Positions 54,109 through 63,708 of a DNA stretch of 64,000 nt are shown here, piece after piece. A program made the position numbers and the translations under genes. The notes under the pieces are model-generated. The model had not been told where the DNA came from. It saw only the letters and a list, made by a program, of their open reading frames with translations, and did not search any database. Each line of letters starts with the position of its first letter. Position 1 is the first letter of the stretch. Location: contig NZ_JBBCMA010000004.1 in the NCBI RefSeq assembly GCF_037152535.1, positions 124,001 to 188,000 of the forward strand. Reading direction: 5' to 3'. This DNA is from Leclercia sp. AS011 (GTDB lineage Bacteria > Pseudomonadota > Gammaproteobacteria > Enterobacterales > Enterobacteriaceae).

Positions 54109-54398
54109 ACGTGACGTTAGTGGAGATCAACATTAAGCCGGACCGGGTGGACGAGTTTCTGGAGGTGTTTCGCGCCAACCATGAAGGGGCGATCCAGGAG
54201 CCGGGCAACCTGCGGTTCGACGTATTGCAGGATCCGCGGGTGAAAACCCGGTTCTTTATCTACGAGGCTTACAAGGATGAAGAGGCGGTGCTGGCGCATA
54301 AGCAGACCCCGCACTATCTGGCGTGCGTCGAGAAGCTTGAGGACCTGATGTCGGAGCCGCGTAAAAAACGCTGTTTTGTCGGGTTGATGCCAGCGTAA
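54105..54398 (+). CDS. lsrG: Phospho-AI-2 isomerase LsrG
   Basis: A 97-aa antibiotic-biosynthesis-monooxygenase-fold (ABM) enzyme that isomerises phospho-AI-2 to the substrate of LsrF, thereby removing the inducer. Conserved parts are [38 protein letters not shown] and [19 protein letters not shown]. Last gene of the operon. E. coli LsrG is 96 aa. Confidence 0.96.
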   Translation: MNVTLVEINIKPDRVDEFLEVFRANHEGAIQEPGNLRFDVLQDPRVKTRFFIYEAYKDEEAVLAHKQTPHYLACVEKLEDLMSEPRKKRCFVGLMPA

Positions 54399-54402
54399 AA
54401 AA

Positions 54403-54481
54403 CGCCCGGTGGCGCTTCGCTTACCGGGCCTACAACGGCTGGTTTTGTAGGCCGGGCAAGCGCAGCGCCGCCCGGCGTTTT
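54403..54481. repeat. REP pair after lsrG
   Basis: CGCCCGGTGGCGCTTCGCTT and the facing GGCCGGGCAAGCGCAGCGCC form a REP pair between the convergent stop codons of lsrG and the B3/4-domain gene, ending in a short T-run. Confidence 0.85.
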
Positions 54482-55171
54482 TCAGGCCAGCTCCAGCAGC
54501 TGAACCTGCGCCGTGGCCCCTGGCATCAACCTTTGCAGGTTGCTGACCAGCTCCTCCCCGGCCGCTTCCAGCGCCGCTAACGGCATGGCGGGCAGGCTTT
54601 CGAGAATAAACCACATGGTCTGCGCCTGGCTGTCCAGCCGGGTGCGCACTCCCTGTCGCCAGTTCCAGCGTCGGCAGGTTACCCCCACATCATCACGCCA
54701 GATAACCTCGCCCGCCTCGGGATACTCCACCCCCGGCTGCCCCTCTTTAACGGTATCAAAAGGCTCGCTGCCGTCGGCCAGCGTCAGGCGCGGTGCGCCG
54801 GTGTAGGCGGCGAGGTTTTCCCCGCCCACCGGAATGGCATAGCGGATGCTGACCGCATTGTAGATATCCACCACCGGATCGAGCGGCGGCAGCGCACCGT
54901 CTTTCAGCACCCGCTTACGCAGGGCGCTGGCGGAGCAGGGGGTACGTTTCGGTTTAGCACCGAAGGCTTTAAACGCCTCATCCCAGGCGGCGAGATGCGC
55001 CTCCGCCCAGGGAAAATCATCGTTTAACATCTGCTGGCAGGCCTGGGCTAACGCGGCAGAGGCCACTTCAGGGGCGGTAACCGGCGCGGCTTCGACCACG
55101 ATGCTCAGCGCGCGGAACCCCGGCGCGATCCCGGCAAGACGCGGATCTATTGACGGCGTGAGGAGGGACAT
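54482..55171 (-). CDS. B3/B4 (tRNA-binding-like) domain protein
   Basis: A 229-aa free-standing B3/4 domain, the fold found in the editing module of the phenylalanyl-tRNA synthetase beta subunit. Family landmarks are FKAFGAKPKRTPCSASALRK, DPVVDIYNAVSIRYAIPVGG and VIWRDDVGVTCRRWNWRQG. The ATG at 55171 follows AGGATTATTT; a longer frame exists but is not family-like. The gene is divergent from an XRE-cupin regulator 63 bp away, a pairing I believe recurs in gamma-proteobacteria. Activity is unknown; hydrolysis of mischarged or modified amino-acyl compounds is only a guess. Confidence 0.85.
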   Translation of the reverse strand: MSLLTPSIDPRLAGIAPGFRALSIVVEAAPVTAPEVASAALAQACQQMLNDDFPWAEAHLAAWDEAFKAFGAKPKRTPCSASALRKRVLKDGALPPLDPVVDIYNAVSIRYAIPVGGENLAAYTGAPRLTLADGSEPFDTVKEGQPGVEYPEAGEVIWRDDVGVTCRRWNWRQGVRTRLDSQAQTMWFILESLPAMPLAALEAAGEELVSNLQRLMPGATAQVQLLELA

Positions 55172-55234
55172 AAATAATCCTGTATCGACTGTTTTAGACC
55201 ATGGTAATGACCAGTGACCGATAAAGTCAATATA

Positions 55235-55816
55235 ATGACTGCGCAGGGCGCAGATGTGGCCCAGGTAAGCCTGGCGGTTGCGAATCGTATCCGCAACTGG
55301 CGGAAAGAGAAAAAGCTGTCGCTGGACGAGCTGTCGCGCCGGGCCAGCGTCAGCAAAGGGATGCTGGTGGAGATCGAAAAAGGGGCCGCTAATCCCAGCA
55401 TTGCGATCCTCTGCAAGCTGGCGGCGGCGCTGGGCGTTTCGGTGGCCGACATCGTCAACGTCGCCAGCGAGCCGCAGGTGCATCTTATCGAGGAAGCGGC
55501 GATCCCGGTGCTCTGGCAGGGGGAGAAGGGCGGCAGCGCCCGGCTGCTGGCGGGCACCGCGGGCCCGGATATGATTGAACTGTGGCGCTGGGAGATGCAG
55601 CCGGGCGAAAGCTTCAGCTCGCCCGGCCATCCGGCAGGCACCTTTGAGCTGCTCCACGTGGAAGCAGGAGTATTAACGCTGAAGGTGGAGGAGAGCGTGA
55701 TGCAGGTAGTGGCTGGCGCATCGGCGGTGGCGAAAACCGACGCGGCGCACAGCTATGCGAACGACGGGAAGAGCGTGCTGCGGTTCACCATGACGGTAGC
55801 AGAGTTTCACCGGTAG
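55235..55816 (+). CDS. XRE-family regulator with C-terminal cupin
   Basis: A 193-aa regulator: an XRE helix-turn-helix (about residues 12-70; LSLDELSRRASVSKGMLVEI, then AANPSIAILCKLAAALGVSV) and a cupin sensor barrel (from about residue 105; WEMQPGESFSSPGHPAGTFE). Such proteins usually sense a small ligand with the cupin. The start is uncertain: GTG at 55214, ATG at 55235 and GTG at 55256 are in frame, and a perfect TATAAT overlaps the ATG. It probably regulates itself and the divergent B3/4 gene. Confidence 0.85.
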   Translation: MTAQGADVAQVSLAVANRIRNWRKEKKLSLDELSRRASVSKGMLVEIEKGAANPSIAILCKLAAALGVSVADIVNVASEPQVHLIEEAAIPVLWQGEKGGSARLLAGTAGPDMIELWRWEMQPGESFSSPGHPAGTFELLHVEAGVLTLKVEESVMQVVAGASAVAKTDAAHSYANDGKSVLRFTMTVAEFHR

Positions 55817-55825
55817 CAGGTGAGA

Positions 55826-55902
55826 TGCCGGGGGCGCTACGCTTGCCTGGCCTACAAAACCCAACGTCGTTGTAGGCCGGGCAAGCGCAGCGGCGCCCGG
55901 CG
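55826..55902. repeat. REP pair between XRE-cupin gene and patA
   Basis: GCCGGGGGCGCTACGCTTGC and the facing GGCCGGGCAAGCGCAGCGGC form a REP pair between convergent stop codons. Confidence 0.85.
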
Positions 55903-55906
55903 TGTT

Positions 55907-57397
<1,491 letters not shown>

Positions 57398-57465
57398 TTA
57401 CACAATATTTAATCATGCGAAACGGGATTTCGGCGGCAGCGCCCCGGCATTTTCAGAAAGCAGAA

Positions 57466-57482
57466 TGCCCGATGGCAGTGCA
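57466..57482 (-). promoter_or_regulatory. NtrC-like enhancer site upstream of patA
   Basis: TGCAC-N7-GGGCA on the minus strand differs by one base from the NtrC consensus TGCAC-N7-GTGCA. It is centred about 130 bp upstream of the -12 element. A weaker neighbour, TGCCC-N7-GGGCG, lies at 57485-57501. Confidence 0.6.
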
Positions 57483-57640
57483 TTTGCCCTGTTTCAGGGC
57501 GGAACGGGCGGGTAACAGGGAGAGGCGGATTCTCCTTTGGGAGTAGTTTCGCTGCGAAACCATTTAATATCAATAGATTAGAAAAGCGTACAAAAAATGC
57601 GGTTTAGTCCCGTTTTGCGATCTCAGGCATGTTTAACAAC

Positions 57641-57667
57641 TAAAGATAAATTCGTTAACGCCGAAAA
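57641..57667 (+). promoter_or_regulatory. Sigma-28 (FliA) promoter of aer
   Basis: TAAAGATA, 11 bp, GCCGAAAA closely matches the flagellar sigma-28 consensus TAAAGTTT-N11-GCCGATAA, 49 bp before the aer start. This fits the class 3 flagellar regulation of aer in E. coli. The rest of the 429-bp patA-aer gap holds the patA signals and a GTTTCG-CTG-CGAAAC hairpin (57546-57560). Confidence 0.88.
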
Positions 57668-57715
57668 AACGTTACGCCACAAAAATAACATTCAAGTAAC
57701 CTGCAAGGGATGCCT

Positions 57716-59236
57716 ATGTCGCCTCAACAATTTGTCACACAGTGTGAACACCCACTGAAAGATGACACCACTCTGATGTCCACCACCGATCTGCACAGCT
57801 ATATTACCCAGGCCAATGACACCTTCGTCCAGGTGAGTGGGTACTCTCTGGGCGAGCTGGTGGGCCAGCCGCACAACCTCGTTCGCCACCCTGATATGCC
57901 AAAAGCCGCCTTTGCCGACATGTGGTACACCCTGCAACAAGGGGAACCCTGGAGCGGCATCGTCAAGAACCTGCGTAAGGATGGCGATCACTACTGGGTG
58001 CGCGCCAACGCCGTGCCGATGGTGCGCAACGGCCAGACCACCGGGTATATGTCCATCCGCGTGAAAGCCACCCCGGAAGAGATTGCCGCGGTTGAACCTT
58101 TATATAAGGCACTCAACGAAGGGCGCAGCAAAAAGCGGGTGCACAAAGGGCTGGTGGTGGCGAAAGGCTGGATCGGCAAGCTGCCCGCGATGCCGCTGCG
58201 CTGGCGGGTACGCAGCGTAATGACCGCGCTCTTTCTCGTGCTGGCGGGCACCCTGCTCGCCACCGACGCGAGCTGGGCGGCGCTGGGGGCCAGTGCGCTG
58301 GTGATGCTGCTGGGCACCCTGCTGTTTGAGCAGCAGATTGTGCGTCCGGTGGAGAACGTGGCGCGTCAGGCGCTGAAGGTGGCAACCGGCGAGCGCAACA
58401 GCGTCGAGCATCTCAACCGCAGCGACGAGCTGGGGCTGACCCTGCGCGCGATAGGGCAGCTTGGCCTGATGTGCCGCTGGCTGATTAACGACGTCTCCAG
58501 CCAGGTGGTCAACGTGCGTGACGGCAGCGACCTGCTGGCGAAGGGCAATGACGATCTCAACGATCGCACCCACCAGACGGTGTCGAACGTGAAGCAGACC
58601 GTGGAGACCATGAACCAGCTGGCGATGACGGTGCAGAACAACACCCGCACCGCGGTGGACGCCGACAAGCTCTCTATCGCCGCCAGCGACGCCGCCACCG
58701 AAGGCGGGCACGCCATGCAGACCGTGGTGAACACCATGGACGAAATTGCCGACAGCACCCAGCGGATCGGGTCCATCACCAAGCTGATTAACGACATTGC
58801 CTTCCAGACCAACATCCTGGCGCTGAACGCGGCAGTAGAAGCGGCCCGGGCGGGCGAGCAGGGGAAAGGCTTTGCGGTGGTGGCCGGAGAAGTGCGCCAT
58901 CTGGCCAGCCGCAGCGCCAGTGCTGCCAACGATATCCGCAAGCTGATCGACGCCAGCGCCAGCAAGGTGATGTCGGGCTCCGAGCAGGTACACGCCGCCG
59001 GACGCACGATGGACGACATTGTGGAGAAGGTACAGAACGTTACCCGGCTGATCGCCGAGATCAGCCAGTCGACCTCTGAACAGGCGTCAGGCTTGTCGGA
59101 GCTGACCCGCGCGGTCGCCGAGCTGGATTCCATTACCCAGAAAAATGCGGCGCTGGTCGAAACCAGCGCCCAGGTCTCCGCGATGGTAAAACACCGGGCC
59201 AAACGCCTGGAAGATGCCGTCACCGTGCTCCATTGA
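57716..59236 (+). CDS. aer: Aerotaxis receptor Aer
   Basis: A 506-aa energy-taxis transducer. An N-terminal PAS domain (about residues 18-115, with [26 protein letters not shown] and [14 protein letters not shown] [15 protein letters not shown]) binds FAD. A hydrophobic anchor (about 165-207) is followed by HAMP and the chemoreceptor signalling tip [20 protein letters not shown]. The ATG at 57716 is chosen over 57710 by ribosome-binding-site spacing and E. coli length. It reports electron-transport state to CheA/CheW. Confidence 0.96.
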   Translation: MSPQQFVTQCEHPLKDDTTLMSTTDLHSYITQANDTFVQVSGYSLGELVGQPHNLVRHPDMPKAAFADMWYTLQQGEPWSGIVKNLRKDGDHYWVRANAVPMVRNGQTTGYMSIRVKATPEEIAAVEPLYKALNEGRSKKRVHKGLVVAKGWIGKLPAMPLRWRVRSVMTALFLVLAGTLLATDASWAALGASALVMLLGTLLFEQQIVRPVENVARQALKVATGERNSVEHLNRSDELGLTLRAIGQLGLMCRWLINDVSSQVVNVRDGSDLLAKGNDDLNDRTHQTVSNVKQTVETMNQLAMTVQNNTRTAVDADKLSIAASDAATEGGHAMQTVVNTMDEIADSTQRIGSITKLINDIAFQTNILALNAAVEAARAGEQGKGFAVVAGEVRHLASRSASAANDIRKLIDASASKVMSGSEQVHAAGRTMDDIVEKVQNVTRLIAEISQSTSEQASGLSELTRAVAELDSITQKNAALVETSAQVSAMVKHRAKRLEDAVTVLH

Positions 59237-59253
59237 GTCAGTAAGGTTCCAGA

Positions 59254-59293
59254 AAAGCCGTTTACTCCCGACAGCGTAAACGGCTTTATTATT
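59254..59293 (+). terminator. Intrinsic terminator of aer
   Basis: AAAGCCGTTTAC (59254-59265) and GTAAACGGCTTT (59276-59287) form a perfect 12-bp stem with a 10-nt loop, followed by ATTATTTG, 17 bp after the aer stop. Confidence 0.9.
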
Positions 59294-59507
59294 TGTGCGT
59301 TGTGATTATTTTTATCAGTTATTGTTAATGTAATATTAAATAACTAAATAAATCGCCTCAGTTAATTATTCCTGCCTAAGTCAGTTTTCCCCGATGCTCT
59401 GTCAAAAATACCACCTCCGGTGGTGACGTAACGATCGATGAGGCGAAATTAATAGCTATCGCCTATCCATTGCCGGAATTATGAAATATAAAAACGATCA
59501 AAGTCAT

Positions 59508-59534
59508 AAAGTTAGCGCTTAAGTTACCGATAAC
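59508..59534 (+). promoter_or_regulatory. Sigma-28 (FliA) promoter of the second chemoreceptor
   Basis: TAAAGTTA, 11 bp, ACCGATAA differs little from the consensus TAAAGTTT-N11-GCCGATAA and lies 40 bp before the chemoreceptor ATG. The remaining 337-bp gap after aer is AT-rich and shows no gene. Confidence 0.88.
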
Positions 59535-59573
59535 GCAGATCGTCTGAGAAATGATCACATTGATGGAGTAAAT

Positions 59574-61133
59574 ATGTTCTTACATGACGTAAAGATCGGC
59601 ACAAAATTATTTCTGGCGTTTGGGTTCTTTATCGTCCTGATGGGGATAAGTGCGAGTTTATCTCTGCTCAGCCTGAACCGGGCGAATAACGGGATGCAGT
59701 CCATTATCGCCAGCGATTATCCCACCACGGTAAAAGCTAACCAGTTAATCGACAACTTCCAGGAATTTATTAGCACCCAACAGCTCATGTTGCTGGATGA
59801 CCAGGGCACGTACCGGGCCCAGTCAGAGCAGCAGCTGAAGGCGATCAGCGAGCGTATCACCGGGATCCTCGGCGACCTGAACACGGCCCTGCAGGATAAA
59901 GAGTCCCAGCAGGTGCTGACCGATATTCGCGGAGTGCGCCAGCAGTATCTCGACTCCCGCTATCGTATCCTGCAGGCGGTGCAGAGCAACGACCGGGCGG
60001 GGGCCATTGAGGAGATGATGACCAACACCCTCAGCCTGCAGCAGGCCTATAAGGCAAAAGTGCAGGCGCTGATAGCCATTCAGAACAAACATATGCAACG
60101 CGCAGGCGTGGAGGTGGACGGCGACTTCAGAAGCAACCGCCTGCTGCTGATCCTCATCACCCTGTTCAGCGTGGCGGTGGGCAGCCTGATGGGCTGGTTT
60201 ATCGTGCGCTCGATTACCCGTCCGCTGGGCGAGGCGGTTGATTTTGCCCGCTCCATTGCCGACGGCGATCTTACCGGGAGCATCGCCTCGCACGGTAAAG
60301 ACGAAACCGGCCAGCTGCTCACTGCGCTGATGGAGATGAAAAACCGTCTGCTGGAGATTGTGCAGCAGGTGCAGTTCGGCTCGGAAAATATCTCCACCGC
60401 GGCGGCACAGATTGTGGCGGGCAACCAGGATCTGGCTGCGCGCACCGAAGAGCAGGCCAGCTCCGTGGAACAGACGGCGGCGTCGATGGAGCAGATCACC
60501 GCAACGGTGAAAAACACCGCATCACATACCGGCGAAGCCACGCATCTCTCCGCAGACGCGGCCAAAGTGGTGAAAAGCAATGGCGAGATGATGAAGCAGG
60601 TCACCAGCAAAATGCGTCTGATTAACGAGACCTCCAACCGGATGTCCGACATCATCAACCTGATCGACTCCATCGCCTTCCAGACCAACATTCTGGCGCT
60701 GAACGCGGCGGTAGAGGCGGCACGCGCCGGTGAGCACGGTCGCGGTTTTGCGGTGGTGGCCGGTGAGGTTCGCCAGCTGGCTCAGAAGAGCGCCACCTCG
60801 GCCAGCGAAATCCGCCAGCTGATTGAGAGCTCAACCAGCCAGACCCAGGACGGCATGGCGCTGGTGGAAAAAGCCAGCGGATTGATTAACGGTATGGTGG
60901 GCAACGTTGAGGAGATGGACGGCATCCTGCGCGAGATCCGCCAGGCCAGCCATGAGCAGACGGAGGGCATCTCGCAGATCAACAGCGCGATTGGCCTGAT
61001 TGACTCCACCACGCAACAGAACTCCGCCCTGGTGGAGGAGTCTGTTGCGGCGGCTTCATCCCTTAACGAACAGGCGATGAACCTGAAGGATCTGGTGAAA
61101 GTGTTCCGCGTCAGCGCAGCAGCCACCGCTTAA
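59574..61133 (+). CDS. Methyl-accepting chemotaxis protein with 4-helix-bundle sensor
   Basis: A 519-aa chemoreceptor: TM1 at about residues 10-33, a periplasmic four-helix-bundle sensor (about 34-188), TM2 (about 189-211), HAMP, and a cytoplasmic signalling domain with the invariant tip [20 protein letters not shown]. Methylation helices are present ([20 protein letters not shown]). The C-terminus ends [10 protein letters not shown], so the NWETF CheR/CheB-docking pentapeptide of Tar and Tsr is absent, as in Trg/Tap-like low-abundance receptors. The ligand is unknown. It is not at this place in E. coli K-12 and overlaps the convergent yqjI by 4 bp. Confidence 0.93.
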   Translation: MFLHDVKIGTKLFLAFGFFIVLMGISASLSLLSLNRANNGMQSIIASDYPTTVKANQLIDNFQEFISTQQLMLLDDQGTYRAQSEQQLKAISERITGILGDLNTALQDKESQQVLTDIRGVRQQYLDSRYRILQAVQSNDRAGAIEEMMTNTLSLQQAYKAKVQALIAIQNKHMQRAGVEVDGDFRSNRLLLILITLFSVAVGSLMGWFIVRSITRPLGEAVDFARSIADGDLTGSIASHGKDETGQLLTALMEMKNRLLEIVQQVQFGSENISTAAAQIVAGNQDLAARTEEQASSVEQTAASMEQITATVKNTASHTGEATHLSADAAKVVKSNGEMMKQVTSKMRLINETSNRMSDIINLIDSIAFQTNILALNAAVEAARAGEHGRGFAVVAGEVRQLAQKSATSASEIRQLIESSTSQTQDGMALVEKASGLINGMVGNVEEMDGILREIRQASHEQTEGISQINSAIGLIDSTTQQNSALVEESVAAASSLNEQAMNLKDLVKVFRVSAAATA

Positions 61134-61624
61134 TCCAGCTGATTGATCTCCAGCGACGCGCGGTCGATAACTGCAATAATCTGTTTCAGCTGCGCGTCGC
61201 TCAATCCTTCCTGATTGACCTTTAAATCCAGCACCGCTTTAAAATTGTCGAGGGCCCGCTTCATCTGCGGGTTTTTACGCAGCTGGAAACCTACGCAGCG
61301 TGCTTTGATGCGCGCCTGAATGTTCTCAAGCTGTTCCAGGTTCTCATCCAGCCAGCGCTGCCCGGCTACGGTGATGGCAATCTGTTTGCGGCCATTCTCT
61401 TCGTCGCTGAAGGTGATAAAGCCCTGATCCTGCAAAAAATCCAGCGTCGGATAAATCACGCCAGGGCTCGGGGTGTAGTTTCCCTGGGTCATGCTCTCAA
61501 TGTCTTTAATCAGCTCATAACCGTGGCTGGCATTGCGGGTCAGGAGGTCCAGAATCACCAGCCTTAACTCACCGTGACCAAAAAAGCGCTGACGGCGTCC
61601 GCCGCCTTCGTGTGCCTGTCGCAT
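61130..61624 (-). CDS. yqjI: PadR-family metal-responsive repressor YqjI, short form
   Basis: A 164-aa PadR-family regulator. The winged-helix part ([57 protein letters not shown]) and the C-terminal dimer helix are conserved with E. coli YqjI (207 aa), which represses yqjH and responds to nickel. The His/Cys-rich N-terminal extension of the E. coli protein is missing: here the protein begins [12 protein letters not shown]. The ATG at 61624 is preceded by GAGGG. Divergent from yqjH across operator-like palindromes. Confidence 0.9.
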   Translation of the reverse strand: MRQAHEGGGRRQRFFGHGELRLVILDLLTRNASHGYELIKDIESMTQGNYTPSPGVIYPTLDFLQDQGFITFSDEENGRKQIAITVAGQRWLDENLEQLENIQARIKARCVGFQLRKNPQMKRALDNFKAVLDLKVNQEGLSDAQLKQIIAVIDRASLEINQLD

Positions 61625-61641
61625 TAGGATTTCCCTCAAAT

Positions 61642-61754
61642 TTGATATATCTAATTTATATCTAAATGAGTTTTAGATGCAATCTAAAAGATCTTGCATT
61701 TTTTCTTATTAGCAATCATTATCATTTAACTTTCATTTTAGATATATCGATTTC
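61642..61754. promoter_or_regulatory. yqjI/yqjH operators and Fur box
   Basis: The palindrome GATATATC occurs at 61644-61651 within TTGATATATCTAA and at 61741-61748 within TTAGATATATCGA, one near each divergent start; these are probable YqjI sites. Between them, AATCATTATC (61714-61723) supplies the right half of a Fur box, about 13 of 19 consensus bases in total over 61705-61723. E. coli yqjH is controlled by both Fur and YqjI. Confidence 0.65.
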
Positions 61755-61773
61755 ACTTTCACGAAGGCAAATT

Positions 61774-62538
61774 ATGACCACAACCCGCTACCCTCAACGT
61801 GTCCGTAACGACCTGCGCTTTCGCGAGCTGAACGTGCTCCGCGTGGAGCGTGTCAGCGCCGGTTTTCAGCGCATCGTGTTAGGCGGCGAGGCGCTGGAGG
61901 GCTTTACCTCCCGCGGCTTCGACGACCACTCCAAAGTCTTTTTCCCGGAAAAGGGCACGACCTTTATTCCCCCGGTGGTGACGGACGAGGGCGTGGAGTG
62001 GGGTGACGGCGTGCGTCCGCAGGCGCGGGATTACACCCCGCTGTATGACGCGGCCCGTCACGAGCTGGCGCTCGACTTCTTTATCCACGACGGTGGGGTG
62101 GCAAGCAGCTGGGCCGTGGACGCAAAGCCGGGGGATACCCTCTCCATCGGCGGTCCGCGCGGGTCGCTGGTGGTGCCGGAAGATTACGCCTGGCAGCTCT
62201 ACGTCTGCGATGAGTCGGGCATGCCCGCCCTGCGTCGTCGTCTGGAGGCCCTGCGCGCGCTGCCGGTGCGCCCGGAGGTTCACGCCGTGGTCACCGTTGC
62301 CGATGCCGCCTGTCAGGACTATCTGGCGCACTTAAGCGAGTTCAACATCAGCTGGGTGGTGGGGCATAACGAGCAGGCGGTTGCGGATCGTCTGGCGACG
62401 CTCAGCGTGCCGGCAGAGGATTACTTTATCTGGCTGACCGGGGAAGGGAAGGTGGTGAAAAACCTGAGTCGCCTGTTTGAAACCGACGCCATCGATCAGA
62501 AGCTGGTGCGTGCCAGCGCTTACTGGCACGCCAAATAA
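61774..62538 (+). CDS. yqjH: NADPH-dependent ferric-chelate reductase YqjH
   Basis: A 254-aa siderophore-interacting (ViuB) flavoprotein that releases iron by reducing ferric chelates. The FAD-binding motif is ARDYTPLY in the N-terminal barrel, followed by SIGGPRGSLVVPEDY and a C-terminal NADPH domain (FIWLTGEGKVVKNLSRLF). The ATG at 61774 is chosen by homology over a 36-residue upstream extension. Its stop abuts that of the convergent gene at 62539. Confidence 0.95.
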   Translation: MTTTRYPQRVRNDLRFRELNVLRVERVSAGFQRIVLGGEALEGFTSRGFDDHSKVFFPEKGTTFIPPVVTDEGVEWGDGVRPQARDYTPLYDAARHELALDFFIHDGGVASSWAVDAKPGDTLSIGGPRGSLVVPEDYAWQLYVCDESGMPALRRRLEALRALPVRPEVHAVVTVADAACQDYLAHLSEFNISWVVGHNEQAVADRLATLSVPAEDYFIWLTGEGKVVKNLSRLFETDAIDQKLVRASAYWHAK

Positions 62539-63708
62539 TCAGGCCACGTCGTCGAGCTGCGCTTCGCTGACCTGATGTTCCAGCGAGGTGCGCACCTCGT
62601 GCAGGGCTCTCTCCTGCTGGGCAAAGTAAGTTTCCATATTGCTCAGCGAGGAGACCAGCAGCCAGGACTCCTCCTTTTCAAGCTCCGCCAGCTCGCTCAA
62701 CAGGGTGTCGATCTGCTCCCGCACCTGGGCCATCTTTTTGCGGATACGCGTCAGGTCGTTCAGCCTGTCGCTGGCCATCATCGGCTCCAGCCCCTGATGC
62801 AGACGGGCCACCAGGGAGCGGATCGCTTTCACGTCGCCACGCTGCTTCGCCTGGTTCAGCTGCACCATCATGGCGTTGGCCTCTTCCTTCAGATCGTCCG
62901 CCACCAGATCCGGGTGACAGAGCTTGCTCGCCTGGCGCCAGAGTCGTTTTAACTCGTTCTGATCCTCTTCGGAGAGGTCCTTGCCCTTGCGCAGGCGGAT
63001 CTCCGCTTCATGCTGCTGCTCGCGGTATTTTTCGTACTCGTCGTTGGCCTCGTCCCGCGCCTGGCGGGCAGGCTCCTCTTCGCGGGTCAGGCCCGTTTCC
63101 AGCTCCTGGGCTTCGGCCAGCAGGTTGGCGATCAGGTTACTTTGCTGTTGCAACTGCTTACGCGCCGTGGCGGCCTGCACCGAGTCGGCGGGCAGATCGC
63201 GCCAGTGCTGAGTCAGGGTGGTCAGCACCTCCACCGCCTGGGCGACATACTGCTGACAGCGGCGATAGTCCGCTTCCCGACGGCGCGCCTCCGCCTGCTG
63301 ACGGCGCAGATTCAGCTCCGCCAGGGTTTTGCGCAGGGCAAGGATCTGGCTCATCAGCGGGCCGAGACGGGTGAGGTAGAGGTCGTTAAATTCGTCCAGC
63401 TGCTGAACGCGAGCGTTACGCCTGTCGATCAGATCGCGCAGACGCTCTTCCAGCGCCTTCAGCTCCAGCTTGCTGGCAGCCAGCTGTGGATCCCGCCACG
63501 TTGTGACGGCGCGCTGGCTCTGTAACCAACGGGCAATAGCCGCTATCGCCCCGGTATAGTTTTTCTGCTCAAGCGCCACGACGATCGCCTGCAGCTCATC
63601 GTCAAAGGCTTCGCTTTTTAACCGTGCCAGCTGGCTCTCGATGATGTCGTCATCTTCCAGCTCGATGGCATTTTTAATGATTTCCAGCCGTTTGATCGGT
63701 GTGCTCAT
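62539..63708 (-). CDS. Coiled-coil protein with internal J-domain-like HPD motif
   Basis: A 389-aa protein I do not recognise by name. It has no signal peptide or membrane helix. Helical, heptad-like regions rich in Glu, Arg, Gln and Leu cover about residues 75-150, 180-245 and 315-385. Between the last two lies NELKRLWRQASKLCHPDLVA, with H265-P266-D267 after a basic amphipathic helix, as in helix II and loop of J domains; a helix follows (KEEANAMMVQLNQAKQRGDV). The usual J-domain helix I (YxxLG type) is missing. This suggests a cochaperone or scaffold contacting an Hsp70, but that is inference. Single gene, convergent with yqjH. Confidence 0.85.
   Translation of the reverse strand: MSTPIKRLEIIKNAIELEDDDIIESQLARLKSEAFDDELQAIVVALEQKNYTGAIAAIARWLQSQRAVTTWRDPQLAASKLELKALEERLRDLIDRRNARVQQLDEFNDLYLTRLGPLMSQILALRKTLAELNLRRQQAEARRREADYRRCQQYVAQAVEVLTTLTQHWRDLPADSVQAATARKQLQQQSNLIANLLAEAQELETGLTREEEPARQARDEANDEYEKYREQQHEAEIRLRKGKDLSEEDQNELKRLWRQASKLCHPDLVADDLKEEANAMMVQLNQAKQRGDVKAIRSLVARLHQGLEPMMASDRLNDLTRIRKKMAQVREQIDTLLSELAELEKEESWLLVSSLSNMETYFAQQERALHEVRTSLEHQVSEAQLDDVA

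Noticed and set aside
55172..55657. N-terminal extension of the B3/4-domain gene to 391 aa
   Set aside because: The extension is antisense to the XRE-cupin gene and shows no family similarity; the ATG at 55171 begins the recognisable domain protein.
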